Shown: positions 14,043-21,994 of the stretch, one piece after another
Position numbering within the stretch: the stretch's first letter is position 1
Layout: each line of letters starts with the position of its first letter
From: Geoglobus sp. UBA235
GTDB taxonomy: Archaea; Halobacteriota; Archaeoglobi; Archaeoglobales; Archaeoglobaceae
NCBI GenBank assembly: GCA_002494725.1
Contig: DACG01000009.1
Coordinates: 1 to 24,430 of the forward strand
Direction of reading: 5' to 3'
DNA: 24,430 bases
Notes under the pieces: generated by a model
What the model saw: only the letters and a program-made list of their open reading frames with translations
Told to the model about the DNA's origin: nothing
Databases searched by the model: none
Made by a program: the position numbers and the translations under genes

Positions 14043-14701
14043 TCCATTACCTCCCTGTAGATCTCTTCAAGATTTTCTGATTTTCCATCGTAAACCACCC
14101 TGCCATCCTTTATCAGCAATGTTCTCTCGCACACCATTTCAGCTTCCTGAAGGTTGTGGGTTGTGAAGATCATTGCCGAAGTGTAACTGGAAAGTGTTTC
14201 AAAAAGTCTTGTCCTGCCTTCAACATCAAGCCCCGTTGTTGGTTCATCCAGTATGAGCAGTTCAGGTTCATTGAGAAGTGCTCTTGCTATGGACAGCCTC
14301 TGCTTCATCCCTCTTGAGTAGTTTCTGACAAGATCATGCCTCCTTTTCCAGAGCCCGAATTCCTCAAGAAGCTCTCTTATTCTCGACTCACCAACCTCAT
14401 AAAGTCCGGCAAAGAATTTCATGTTCTCGTAGGCTGTCAGATCCTCATAGAGAAAGGTGTTGTGGCTCACAACTCCAAGCTTTTTCTTTACTTCCTCATC
14501 TATCCTCTTTTTTCCAAAAACTCTGACTTCACCACCTGTAGGTCTTATCTGCCCGCTGATTATTCTGACAGTGGTGGTTTTTCCGCTTCCATTTGGCCCG
14601 AGAAGGGCAATCCTTTCATTCTCTCCAACTGAGAACGTAATTCCCTTAAGAGCTTTGAACCTTCCAAAGGATTTTTCTATGTTCCTGAGCTCAGCAATCA
14701 C
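14039..14701 (-). CDS. ccmA: ABC transporter ATPase CcmA
   Basis: ATPase partner of CcmB in cytochrome c maturation. The 220-residue product has Walker A GPNGSGKTTT, signature YSRGMKQRLSIARALL, Walker B LLILDEPTTGLD and the switch His in FTTHNLQEAE. By sequence alone it could serve another exporter; the assignment to CcmA rests on overlap with ccmB and on the multiheme cytochrome gene nearby. Its start overlaps the stop of the FAD oxidoreductase gene (ATGA), so the cluster is one transcription unit. Confidence 0.85.
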   Translation of the reverse strand: MIAELRNIEKSFGRFKALKGITFSVGENERIALLGPNGSGKTTTVRIISGQIRPTGGEVRVFGKKRIDEEVKKKLGVVSHNTFLYEDLTAYENMKFFAGLYEVGESRIRELLEEFGLWKRRHDLVRNYSRGMKQRLSIARALLNEPELLILDEPTTGLDVEGRTRLFETLSSYTSAMIFTTHNLQEAEMVCERTLLIKDGRVVYDGKSENLEEIYREVME

Positions 14702-15864
14702 ACGATTTCCTCCACAACCCTTTTTACTCCTATAGCAACTCCATCAACCTCTATGTCATCACCTTTTGCTCCGTCCCCAACAACATAAATGTTATCGTAT
14801 TTTGTTCTGTTTCCAATATCCATCCCTGCCATGATCCTGTTAACAGGCCAGTCTCCTCTGTAACTCTGAACCGCAATTATTTCGTAGCTGCAGCCTTTCA
14901 GAATTTCCTTTATCTCCCTCAGTCCCTGAAGTATCTCCTCTCTGCTTCCCTCTCTGAGCGGTTGGTGTATCTGAAGCATGTGCTTTCTCCCGAGGTTTTC
15001 ATCTGCATTTGTGACCTCATTCATTCCCGCTATGCTCTTTCCGAGAACAAAAAGAACTCCAGTATGCCCGACAAATGGCTCATCAAGAGAAATTGTGTAT
15101 TTCACACCTCTGCTTTCAGGCGGATGATTCACTGCATCTTCTCCAATTAGCTTTCCAGTCAGTCTGTGACCTATATCTGACAGAATGATGTCAAATTTTC
15201 TAGAATCACCATTAAATACAAGTTCTGGATTTTTCCCTGGCTTCAATGCCTTCACCTCTTTTCGGAGAAAAACACAGCCGTCGTTTGACTGGATAACTTC
15301 CACCAGCCCGTCAGTTACTGCTCTGCATCCGCCAACCGGAATGCCAGGACCACGATATTTGGCAAGATTATGATATACAGGAACAACCTTTTTGAAGTTC
15401 ATGTGCTCAGGGAAAATGCTGAAACTCCATCCAAGAAATGATTTCATAAAAAAATAGGTCTTTCTATCGAGCTTTTCTCCAAAATTCTCAAGATTCTTGC
15501 TTCTTAACTTAAGTTTCGTTAAAATGAGTTCCATATTGAACTTGGCATAATCTTTCCATGGGAAACATTTCCTTGAGAGAGGTTCTCTTTCACCATCCCA
15601 GAAAATCTCACCCTCTGGCTTCGAGTCAACTATCTCAACCCTGCAACCGATCTCCCTTAAAAGTTTACCAAGAGGACCTCTTCTGCCATGGGGAATCATA
15701 TGAAGTGCTCCCGTGCTGACCTCATACCCCCTGTAATTTATTGACGTAAATCTTCCGCCTGCAAAGGGGAGCTTTTCAAAAATCTCAACATCAAAGCCCT
15801 TCTCAGATAGATAGGCTCCAGAAAGCAGTCCTCCAAGCCCTGCACCAATGATGCCAACCTTCAT
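14698..15864 (-). CDS. FAD-dependent oxidoreductase, phytoene desaturase-like
   Basis: A 388-residue flavoprotein of the CrtI/NAD(P)-FAD amine-oxidase-like superfamily. It begins with the dinucleotide motif VGIIGAGLGGLLSGAYL, followed by FEKLPFAGGRFTS as in phytoene desaturases. The C-terminal second FAD-binding stretch is YDNIYVVGDGAKGDD then GVAIGVKRVVEEIV. No signal peptide. It sits between a ferredoxin gene and ccmA with 4-bp overlaps on both sides. Such enzymes desaturate or saturate polyprenoids in some archaea; here the context could equally point to a redox step linked to cytochrome assembly. The substrate is unknown. Confidence 0.82.
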   Translation of the reverse strand: MKVGIIGAGLGGLLSGAYLSEKGFDVEIFEKLPFAGGRFTSINYRGYEVSTGALHMIPHGRRGPLGKLLREIGCRVEIVDSKPEGEIFWDGEREPLSRKCFPWKDYAKFNMELILTKLKLRSKNLENFGEKLDRKTYFFMKSFLGWSFSIFPEHMNFKKVVPVYHNLAKYRGPGIPVGGCRAVTDGLVEVIQSNDGCVFLRKEVKALKPGKNPELVFNGDSRKFDIILSDIGHRLTGKLIGEDAVNHPPESRGVKYTISLDEPFVGHTGVLFVLGKSIAGMNEVTNADENLGRKHMLQIHQPLREGSREEILQGLREIKEILKGCSYEIIAVQSYRGDWPVNRIMAGMDIGNRTKYDNIYVVGDGAKGDDIEVDGVAIGVKRVVEEIV

Positions 15865-16031
15865 TCAATCACCAGAGCAGAGATGGGGCAGTAAAGCAGA
15901 CATCTCCTGCAGAGAGTGCACTTCTCGTGATCTATTTCCGCCTTTCCAACAACCTCAATTGCATCGAATCTGCATGAGAGCATGCAGAAAGCGCATCCAA
16001 CACAGCTGTCTTTCACAATCAATCTCTCCAC
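15861..16031 (-). CDS. 2[4Fe-4S] ferredoxin
   Basis: A 56-residue electron carrier, too short for many gene finders. Two cluster motifs are clear: CVGCAFCMLSC (10-20) and CTLCRRCLLYCP (38-49). The spacing is C-x2-C-x2-C-x3-C in the first and C-x2-C-x2-C-x3-C-P in the second. The first motif ends in CR rather than the usual CP. Start taken as GTG at 16031, about 26 bp from a TATA box, hence leaderless; no in-frame ATG exists upstream. TGA overlaps the ATG of the FAD oxidoreductase, suggesting it passes electrons to or from that enzyme. Confidence 0.85.
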   Translation of the reverse strand: MERLIVKDSCVGCAFCMLSCRFDAIEVVGKAEIDHEKCTLCRRCLLYCPISALVIE

Positions 16032-16051
16032 AGGGTTAAAAATGGGGTTGA

Positions 16052-16066
16052 GGTAAATATATTTCT
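16052..16066 (-). promoter_or_regulatory. TATA/BRE promoter of the ferredoxin-ccm operon
   Basis: The minus strand reads ACCGAGAAATATATTTACC, with a BRE-like purine stretch and a TATA box about 26 bp before the GTG at 16031. It would drive ferredoxin, oxidoreductase, ccmA and ccmB. Confidence 0.6.
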
Positions 16067-16180
16067 CGGTGGAAGCTCAGGCGTTTAGTGTTGATAAATC
16101 CAGAGTGGAAAGAATGATATTTTACGTTATCAGGATGGATTTGAATGTGACTGGAAGTTCTGTCAGGCAGTAAATCCGGA

Positions 16181-16200
16181 AATCAGCAGAATTGCTGATT
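16181..16200. repeat. Perfect inverted repeat AATCAGCA-gaat-TGCTGATT
   Basis: Two 8-bp arms around a 4-nt centre. It could be a regulator binding site or an RNA hairpin. It is followed by AAATATTC rather than a T run, so an intrinsic terminator is less likely. Confidence 0.55.
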
Positions 16201-16334
16201 AAATATTCACAAAAACAGATATAGCAGCAGAACCCTGTCAGTCTGCATCTGATGTCTCAAAAAGGCCGGTTTCATGGGGGTTTAAAAGTTCAGATCCACT
16301 CTTGGTTAAATCGATGCCACCCGGAGGTGAAGCC

Positions 16335-16493
16335 ATGATCATCATCTATTTTCAGCTGAGGATGCTGAACATAACAGTGCATCCATTATTGCCGGAATTC
16401 ATAAAAGAGGGGGTTACAATAACGATTGAGGAGCAGGGACTGCGGTGCTATGACTTGATGACCCCGAGTTCAGAAAGTCTTTCTGGTAGATAA
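16335..16493 (+). CDS. Short ORF with very strong RBS, possibly truncated MoaD/ThiS-like
   Basis: Fifty-two codons. The ATG is preceded by GGAGGTGA (16323-16330) at 4-nt spacing, one of the best Shine-Dalgarno matches in the window. The product starts MIIIYFQLRMLNITVHPLLP and continues VTITIEEQGLRCYDLM, which resembles the first strands of a ubiquitin-like MoaD/ThiS fold. Normal members have 65-90 residues and end in Gly-Gly; here the last 14 codons are simply the antisense of the top6A 3' end. So it looks like a gene whose 3' part was lost at the top6A boundary. Function not assigned. Confidence 0.35.
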   Translation: MIIIYFQLRMLNITVHPLLPEFIKEGVTITIEEQGLRCYDLMTPSSESLSGR

Positions 16494-17533
16494 ACATCCG
16501 TAACGTAATCAAGCCCGTACTTTGCTAAAGCCTGCTGTTCTGACTTCTTTCCAAGTTCAAGCTGTAATTTAACCTCACTTTTCCAGAAATCCGTATCAAA
16601 CCTCGGATCTGTGAGTATCGCATTCAGCGCTCTTATATCCTGTTCAGAAAGTTTGTCAGCAGGAAGCTTGTATTTAACTATGTCAGATGGTCTGATGCCA
16701 ACAAACATCGCTGAGGGAGTTGCAAGGTACTCACTGAGATGGGCTGATTTTATACTCCCGTATGCAACACTTGCATATATTCTGTAGCTCCACGGATCGC
16801 CATCTGTGAAAACAACAACAGGAAGTCCAAGCTCGGTGTTTATTCTTTTGAGCAATCTTCTTGTACTTCTCGCTGGCTGTCCTTTGAGATGGACAATTAT
16901 GGCATCAAACTGCTCATCAAATCCATTTTCTATAAGCCTGTCCCTCATACCTCCTGTCTCTATTGCTATCACAAATTTTGCATCATGTTCAACAAACTCA
17001 AGCCTGTCAACATTGACTGGGATCTGGTAGCCACCTTCACCAACATCATCCTGGCAGTGAATCTCTCTAACACCCCTTCTTGTCTCCTCTCTGATCTTTA
17101 TGGGCCCAACAACAGTTGCTCCATCCTCCTCAGGTCTTATATGGAAGTGCTCTCTCTGAAAGGCTGTGAGAATCTCAAGATCCTCAATCAGTCTGTCACT
17201 GTCAGACTGCTCATCAAATTTTGCAAGACCCCAGTTTTCTGAGATGTAGTAGAGCTCTCTGAGAGTTGAGGATTTGTTTATTCTGAGCTGATCCTTCAGA
17301 AATCCCATAACATAAGCCATTCTCAGAAGCATGTAGGCTCCTTTCAGTGTTTTTGCAGATCTGGTTGATGTTCTGTCTCCGTATACCCACACCTCGCTCT
17401 CCTCATCAAACTCTATGTTGTACTTTGTTCTGGACGATATCTCTATCTCTGGAATTCTGCCCTCCTTGAGCTGACTGTAAATTGATTCTGCAATGCTAAG
17501 CAGTGCTTTCAGTGCTTTCTGCTCCAATTCCAA
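16448..17533 (-). CDS. top6A: DNA topoisomerase VI subunit A (Spo11-like)
   Basis: DNA-cleaving subunit of the type IIB topoisomerase that relaxes and decatenates DNA with B subunits and ATP. The 361-residue product has the catalytic tyrosine in TLRELYYISE (Y95/Y96), and the Toprim metal residues E192 (VIAIETGG) and D244/D246 (VFTDGDPWSYR). GQPARSTRRLLKRI and YGSIKSAHLSEYLATPSA are family-typical. Length matches archaeal Top6A. The ATG lies 38 bp inside the end of top6B, so the two are probably translationally coupled. Confidence 0.96.
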   Translation of the reverse strand: MELEQKALKALLSIAESIYSQLKEGRIPEIEISSRTKYNIEFDEESEVWVYGDRTSTRSAKTLKGAYMLLRMAYVMGFLKDQLRINKSSTLRELYYISENWGLAKFDEQSDSDRLIEDLEILTAFQREHFHIRPEEDGATVVGPIKIREETRRGVREIHCQDDVGEGGYQIPVNVDRLEFVEHDAKFVIAIETGGMRDRLIENGFDEQFDAIIVHLKGQPARSTRRLLKRINTELGLPVVVFTDGDPWSYRIYASVAYGSIKSAHLSEYLATPSAMFVGIRPSDIVKYKLPADKLSEQDIRALNAILTDPRFDTDFWKSEVKLQLELGKKSEQQALAKYGLDYVTDVYLPERLSELGVIKS

Positions 17534-19295
17534 ACCTCACCACCTCGGCTCCTGAGACAAATTCATTATCCACTCCCTCGACAAGTGGTCTGCTGTTCAC
17601 ATGCCTTCCTCTGAATTCATATTCAATTTTCAGCGTTTCCTTTGGCTCAACCTCAACATCCCACTTTGCAATCCTCTCTCCATTTATTCCACCATCGCAC
17701 ATCTCGTAAATCCTGAATCTTTTTCTTGAATTTGAAAAGTTGCATATCTCGATAATCGCTTTTCCATTCCTGACGTGCCTGGTTACGTAAATCTTACCCA
17801 TGATTCTCGCTATAACCTTCTCATGATCTATTGGCTCCTTTTCAACAACCTGGCTTATTTTTTCGGCAAGGAGAGGTATTATTTTCAGCAGTTCCTCCTC
17901 CTTCTTCTTTCTCTTCTGTATTGTCTTCTTCCTCTCAACATACTCCTTCAGTCTTCTTCCGCATTCCTGCAAAGCCAGTCTTATTTCCTCGATTATCTCC
18001 GGAATGCCGGCAACGGCTTCCTTTGATTCCGAAACATAGGGAACATTTGTTGATGCAACGTGAACAAGAATTACCGCTGGAGCAACTGGCAGCTCATTTT
18101 TGGACTGCTGAAGCCCGTAGTTCTTCCAGTTCACACTCACAACAGCCTGAGTTAGTGCACATCCACTCTGCTGATACAAAAGCGGTATTTTGTTGGCAAA
18201 TCTGAGCAGAGTTACCTTATCCTCCTTTATCTCACCTCCATAAGCAACTCCTGCCTCAACCAGAAACGGATGCCCAGAGTAAACCCTTGGCTTCCTTGTC
18301 ACAGCATAAACAAATTCCGGAGAGTACTCCTCCATCAGGCTCTTCATTATAAGCCTGTCCCCTATTGGAGACAAGCAGTCAACGGGAGGAGGCAGAAGAT
18401 CTGTAAGTCTGAAAGCATTTAAAAGCTTTTCAGCATCTTCTCTTGTGAGTGAGCGGGGATCTGCTTTAGCATCCAGACCAGATTTCAGGATTATCTCATC
18501 ACTTATCCTGTCACCAATTCTCACAAACTCACTTTTCAGAAAGTTTCTCAGATCCCTTGCCTTTGTTGTCTTGAGCATCGCAAGCAGCGGACCGATCTCT
18601 ATTCCGTGGGGGTGAGGTTTTATCTCCCTGGGCGGTTCAGGTGGCTCAGATGTTATTCTCTTAAATTCATGAATCTCGCCATCTGGAGTTATGAAGGTTA
18701 TTCTGGCATGGGGATTGACAACGGAGGTCTCCTTGAGATATTCATAAACGCTCTGCTTTCGCTCCTTCACATAACTTCCTCTTACCTCAAGCTCTATTCT
18801 TGTTCCATGGGGAGAGAACCATTCTGTTTCTTCTTCTCTGACAATTTCGGGCTCATTTTTCTTTGTATCTATCATTATCTCAAATCTGTAAGCCTTACCT
18901 CCTTCCATTTTCGAAACAACAATAGCCGGTTTTCCTGTTGTTATCTGGGCATAGAGAACAGCTGATGAGATTCCTATTCCCTGCTGCCCCCTGCTCTGCT
19001 TTATTGCGTGAAATCTGGAACCATAAAGCAGTTTTCCGAAAACTCTGGGAATATGCTCTCTCTCTATACCCGGCCCATTGTCCTCAACAACAATTCTGAA
19101 AACGTTATCTCCAGCCTTAGTTATCTTTACAAGAATGTCAGGCAGTATTCCTGCCTCCTCACACGCATCAAGGCTATTGTCGACTGCCTCCCTGACACAT
19201 GTTATGAGAGCCTTGGATGGATTTGAGTATCCCAGTATGTGCTTGTTCTTTTCAAAAAACTCCGCTATGCTTATTTCTCTGTGTTTGGATGTCAT
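17496..19295 (-). CDS. top6B: DNA topoisomerase VI subunit B
   Basis: ATPase subunit (GHKL family) of topoisomerase VI. The 599-residue product has the N-box REAVDNSLDACEEAG (about 35-49), the G1 box EDNGPGI (71-77), and the G2 box RGQQGIGISSA (about 102-112), followed by the H2TH and transducer domains (switch-lysine region NYGLQQSKNELPVAP). An extra C-terminal domain of about 80 residues follows a Lys-rich coiled segment. Length is in the range of euryarchaeal Top6B. It begins 2 bp after the RAM-domain gene and overlaps top6A at its end. Confidence 0.96.
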   Translation of the reverse strand: MTSKHREISIAEFFEKNKHILGYSNPSKALITCVREAVDNSLDACEEAGILPDILVKITKAGDNVFRIVVEDNGPGIEREHIPRVFGKLLYGSRFHAIKQSRGQQGIGISSAVLYAQITTGKPAIVVSKMEGGKAYRFEIMIDTKKNEPEIVREEETEWFSPHGTRIELEVRGSYVKERKQSVYEYLKETSVVNPHARITFITPDGEIHEFKRITSEPPEPPREIKPHPHGIEIGPLLAMLKTTKARDLRNFLKSEFVRIGDRISDEIILKSGLDAKADPRSLTREDAEKLLNAFRLTDLLPPPVDCLSPIGDRLIMKSLMEEYSPEFVYAVTRKPRVYSGHPFLVEAGVAYGGEIKEDKVTLLRFANKIPLLYQQSGCALTQAVVSVNWKNYGLQQSKNELPVAPAVILVHVASTNVPYVSESKEAVAGIPEIIEEIRLALQECGRRLKEYVERKKTIQKRKKKEEELLKIIPLLAEKISQVVEKEPIDHEKVIARIMGKIYVTRHVRNGKAIIEICNFSNSRKRFRIYEMCDGGINGERIAKWDVEVEPKETLKIEYEFRGRHVNSRPLVEGVDNEFVSGAEVVRFGIGAESTESTA

Positions 19296-19297
19296 GG

Positions 19298-19528
19298 CTA
19301 AATTTCTGCCCCAACCACAGTCTGTGTTTTTGTCACTCCCTCAATGTCCCTTATTGAATCAACGGTTTTGTTCAGCTCTGAGAGGCTTCCAGCCTCAATT
19401 ATCACAACAAAGTCGAATTCTCCGAAGACATGATACACCTCTCTCACATTCTTCATATCCTTCACAGCCCTGTAGACTGTCTTCTCCTTACCCGGAGACA
19501 CGTTAACCATTGTAACTCCAATTACCAT
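19298..19528 (-). CDS. Stand-alone RAM-domain (Lrp/AsnC ligand-binding) protein
   Basis: A 76-residue protein consisting only of the RAM/AsnC C-terminal domain, without a DNA-binding helix-turn-helix: VIGVTMVNVSPGKEKTVYRA, VREVYHVFGEFDFVVIIEAG, then VDSIRDIEGVTKTQTVVG. Such domains assemble as dimers or octamers and bind amino acids or small effectors. The start is set at ATG 19528, not the upstream TTG at 19543, because a TATA box lies about 26 bp from that ATG. It is followed by top6B after 2 bp, an unexpected partner that suggests a co-regulated operon. Confidence 0.85.
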   Translation of the reverse strand: MVIGVTMVNVSPGKEKTVYRAVKDMKNVREVYHVFGEFDFVVIIEAGSLSELNKTVDSIRDIEGVTKTQTVVGAEI

Positions 19529-19548
19529 AGAAATAGAAGGCAAGCAAC

Positions 19549-19558
19549 ATTTAAAACG
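19549..19558 (-). promoter_or_regulatory. TATA box of the RAM-top6B-top6A operon
   Basis: The minus strand reads CGTTTTAAAT. Transcription would begin at or next to the ATG at 19528. Confidence 0.55.
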
Positions 19559-19667
19559 TTTTCTGTTAAGAGCTGAGAAATCAGAGTTTCAAAAAGAGAG
19601 TTTGAAAAAAATCAAGTATTCAGATTTTGTATTCAATGATCAACATAAATTAGTCCAATAAACTCAT

Positions 19668-21542
19668 TTACCTGACAACCCTGAAAACAACATTTCCACC
19701 TTTCCTGAAAACCGGAACAAGTCTGTCTGAGCTCGTGAGAACATCATAGGAGTTCCTGAAATTTATTCGCTCGTCAAGACCATAGTAAACGTAATCTATG
19801 CCGTACTTGTCTATAATCCTGTTCAGCTCATCCGGATCCGTGTAAGCTGCCTTAACATCCTCAAATCTCTCCCATATCATGTCAAAGGGAACTCCATGAC
19901 CGTAGGGCCAGTTGGTGTATCCGAGAAGTCTGAGCCTTCCGGCGATCATCGTGGGGGGAGAATGTAACGAGGGCCACGTGAGAAAAACCGCATTTTCTGG
20001 GGTGTTGTTCTTTATCCATAACCCTGTTTCAAACTCATCCATGCTTGCACATCCATAATCTGTCTGGTTCCAGAGCACAACAGGAATTGTAGAGAGAGTC
20101 GAGAGGAGAAGCAGAAATGGAACTGCATATTTTGCCCTTCCACTAAGGGATTCGAGAAACTGGGAGAAGAGGATGCTTATCGGTATCCAGGCGATCAGAA
20201 AGAACTTGTACATGTCCCAGGTGTTTGGTGTGATTGACGGGAGAAATATGAACATCATCGCAGACATCATCCACAGGAATGGCAGTCTTGAGCCCCTCAC
20301 CCCGACAAGGGGAGCCAATAAAGCAAAAATGAAGGGAATTCCCAGATTTGCCACGGTCTTGAACCATCCTCCAAACTCCCAGAACCAGGGCTTTCCGGTT
20401 TTGGCACCGCCAAAGAAGTGAAGAAACGGAACGAAAAAGATTAACGAGATCAGAAATGGCCATGTCAGCCTGACATACTCGAACACTCTGTGATGAAACC
20501 TCTCTGACGAAGAAACACTTTTTCCAAGAGTTGCATCTAAGGAGTAAACTGCCAGAAACAGAAATATGCTGAAGGTTGCAAGGACGTGAAATGGGAGAAG
20601 CATCCCTGTGATAACTCCTGAGATTAGTATGTACTCCCTTTTTCCCAGTTCAACACCCCTGATAAAGGTTGAAATGGATAAAGCCAGTCCAGGAAGACCG
20701 ATCAGGAGCGGTCTCTGCTGAAGCAGGTTATCGAGGATTGGAGGAAGGTTAAAGAAGCCAGCGTAGTCCATGACGTAGCTCTGCTTTGGATCGTACGTGC
20801 CTGAAAAAATCGATGAGAAGAGCCAGATATATGTGAATCCCCACCCAAAGACGGATATGATTCCTGAGTAGATTCCAGCCCTTTTTGATCCTGTTATAAT
20901 TGATGTGAGGAGAAAGACCGAGAAAAAGAAGAGAGGAAAGAAAGCAGAATTCAGGTAAAGTAGAATTCTCGGGTAGTAATCAAGAGGTTTTTCCAGCAAT
21001 GCTGTGTGAAAATCAACAAAGTAATGATATTTCAGCGGAACTCCTGAAAACGATGGATCCTGAGGTGGAAAGTTTCCGCTGTTTATGCTCTCAATTATCT
21101 CGTAGTGATACGGGGTATCCTGCCAGTTTGAGCCTGAAAGAACGATGTAGTCATTCTTCTCATACCACAGACTGTGATAGAGAATGGAGAATGAAAAGAG
21201 AAAGAGAATGAGATATGCAGCCATTCCGTACAGGAAATCTCTCTTCAATTCAGGTTTCTCTGCAAAAAGGATGAGCAGAAGGAGTATCATTGCTGAAATT
21301 CTGATCGTTAAAAGGCTGTATCCCAGAACGAGAGAGAGGTGATAAACGAGATGGGTTGAAATCACAACGCTCAGAAATATGTAAAGGGCAGGTTTCACGA
21401 AACAGCTGAGATCCTTCAAAAACCTCTCAACGATGACAAAACCCGGAAGAAGGAGTGTTGTCAGAACCAAAACAGGGAAGAGGGTTTTATCAGAGATGAC
21501 AAGAAGACAAAGAGCCGCAAGAACAATCACCCTTTCTCTCAT
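19668..21542 (-). CDS. GT-C type membrane glycosyltransferase
   Basis: A 624-residue integral membrane protein with about 12-14 hydrophobic helices and a C-terminal soluble part (from about 500). The first extracytoplasmic loop has SNWQDTPYHYEII (D142, H146), in the place of the catalytic acid of ArnT/PMT-like GT-C enzymes, followed by GNFPPQDPSFSGVPLKYHYF, a pattern common in large archaeal and bacterial lipid-linked-sugar transferases. The C-terminal IDKYGIDYVYYGLDERINF is also typical. Probably transfers a sugar from a polyprenyl phosphate donor to a lipid or S-layer glycan. Monocistronic. The ATG at 21542 lacks a ribosome-binding site and is about 30 bp from a TATA box. Confidence 0.75.
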   Translation of the reverse strand: MRERVIVLAALCLLVISDKTLFPVLVLTTLLLPGFVIVERFLKDLSCFVKPALYIFLSVVISTHLVYHLSLVLGYSLLTIRISAMILLLLILFAEKPELKRDFLYGMAAYLILFLFSFSILYHSLWYEKNDYIVLSGSNWQDTPYHYEIIESINSGNFPPQDPSFSGVPLKYHYFVDFHTALLEKPLDYYPRILLYLNSAFFPLFFFSVFLLTSIITGSKRAGIYSGIISVFGWGFTYIWLFSSIFSGTYDPKQSYVMDYAGFFNLPPILDNLLQQRPLLIGLPGLALSISTFIRGVELGKREYILISGVITGMLLPFHVLATFSIFLFLAVYSLDATLGKSVSSSERFHHRVFEYVRLTWPFLISLIFFVPFLHFFGGAKTGKPWFWEFGGWFKTVANLGIPFIFALLAPLVGVRGSRLPFLWMMSAMMFIFLPSITPNTWDMYKFFLIAWIPISILFSQFLESLSGRAKYAVPFLLLLSTLSTIPVVLWNQTDYGCASMDEFETGLWIKNNTPENAVFLTWPSLHSPPTMIAGRLRLLGYTNWPYGHGVPFDMIWERFEDVKAAYTDPDELNRIIDKYGIDYVYYGLDERINFRNSYDVLTSSDRLVPVFRKGGNVVFRVVR

Positions 21543-21566
21543 TCAGAAATACAGTCTGATAACATG

Positions 21567-21578
21567 CAGATAAATATT
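21567..21578 (-). promoter_or_regulatory. TATA box for the GT-C gene
   Basis: The minus strand reads GAAAATATTTATCTGC. The nuclease gene upstream ends at 21590, so this promoter lies directly behind its stop. Confidence 0.5.
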
Positions 21579-21589
21579 TTCATTAAAAT

Positions 21590-21994
21590 TCAATCACTTC
21601 CAAAACCAAATTCATCCAGATAGCCATGGATGTTAAGCAGAAAATCGTTCAGCTTTCCAAAGGGCACGATTATAACTCCATCATGAAAGTATATGCTGTC
21701 GTCAATGAGCGGCACAACAGCAGGAATCACCCTTCTCCCGAGTATCCTCTCAAGCCTTTCACACCTCTCTGCATGCTTTTCAGCCTCCTTTTTTATTGCA
21801 GAAAGCCTGTACCATCCTTCTGTATATCTCTTTGCATCTATTGCAAGAACCAAGCCGTATCTTTCTGCAAGAACATCCACCTCTGTTCTTCCTCTCTCGT
21901 CCCTGAGCACGTATCTGAATTTTGTTGAAAAGCCGTGAATTTCGAGTATCTTCCTTATTGCCTCCTCAAACTCCTGCCAGCTTGAAAAATTCAT
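21590..21994 (-). CDS. PD-(D/E)xK nuclease-like protein
   Basis: A 134-residue protein with the restriction-endonuclease-like core: WQEFEEAIRKILEIHGFSTK (first helix with Glu), the catalytic Asp in RTEVDVLAERYGLVLAIDAKRY (D at VDV, then D-x-K in IDAK) and a following helix rich in Lys/Glu. Similar small archaeal proteins are annotated as restriction-endonuclease-like; the biological target is not known and no methylase is nearby, so a repair or recombination role is as likely as restriction. The ATG lies 29 bp inside the DUF1786 gene, with GGGAG directly before it. Confidence 0.72.
   Translation of the reverse strand: MNFSSWQEFEEAIRKILEIHGFSTKFRYVLRDERGRTEVDVLAERYGLVLAIDAKRYTEGWYRLSAIKKEAEKHAERCERLERILGRRVIPAVVPLIDDSIYFHDGVIIVPFGKLNDFLLNIHGYLDEFGFGSD

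Larger units (their letters stand above)
16032..16334. other. Non-coding stretch before a short ORF
   Basis: About 300 bp without a convincing gene. It holds the ferredoxin promoter at its left end, a perfect inverted repeat at 16181-16200, two copies of CTGTCAG (about 16170 and 16237), and a TATA-like GTTTAAAAG at 16280-16288 that could serve the ORF at 16335. No tRNA, C/D boxes or repeats of CRISPR type are seen. Confidence 0.5.

Noticed and set aside
16335..16380. Minus-strand CTGA-AAATAG-ATGATGA, resembling D'-C' boxes
   Set aside because: No C box upstream or D box at proper distance downstream.
17831..19506. Plus-strand ORFs up to 142 codons opposite top6B and the RAM gene
   Set aside because: They are antisense to well-supported genes; Ser/Gln/Leu-rich translations without domains.
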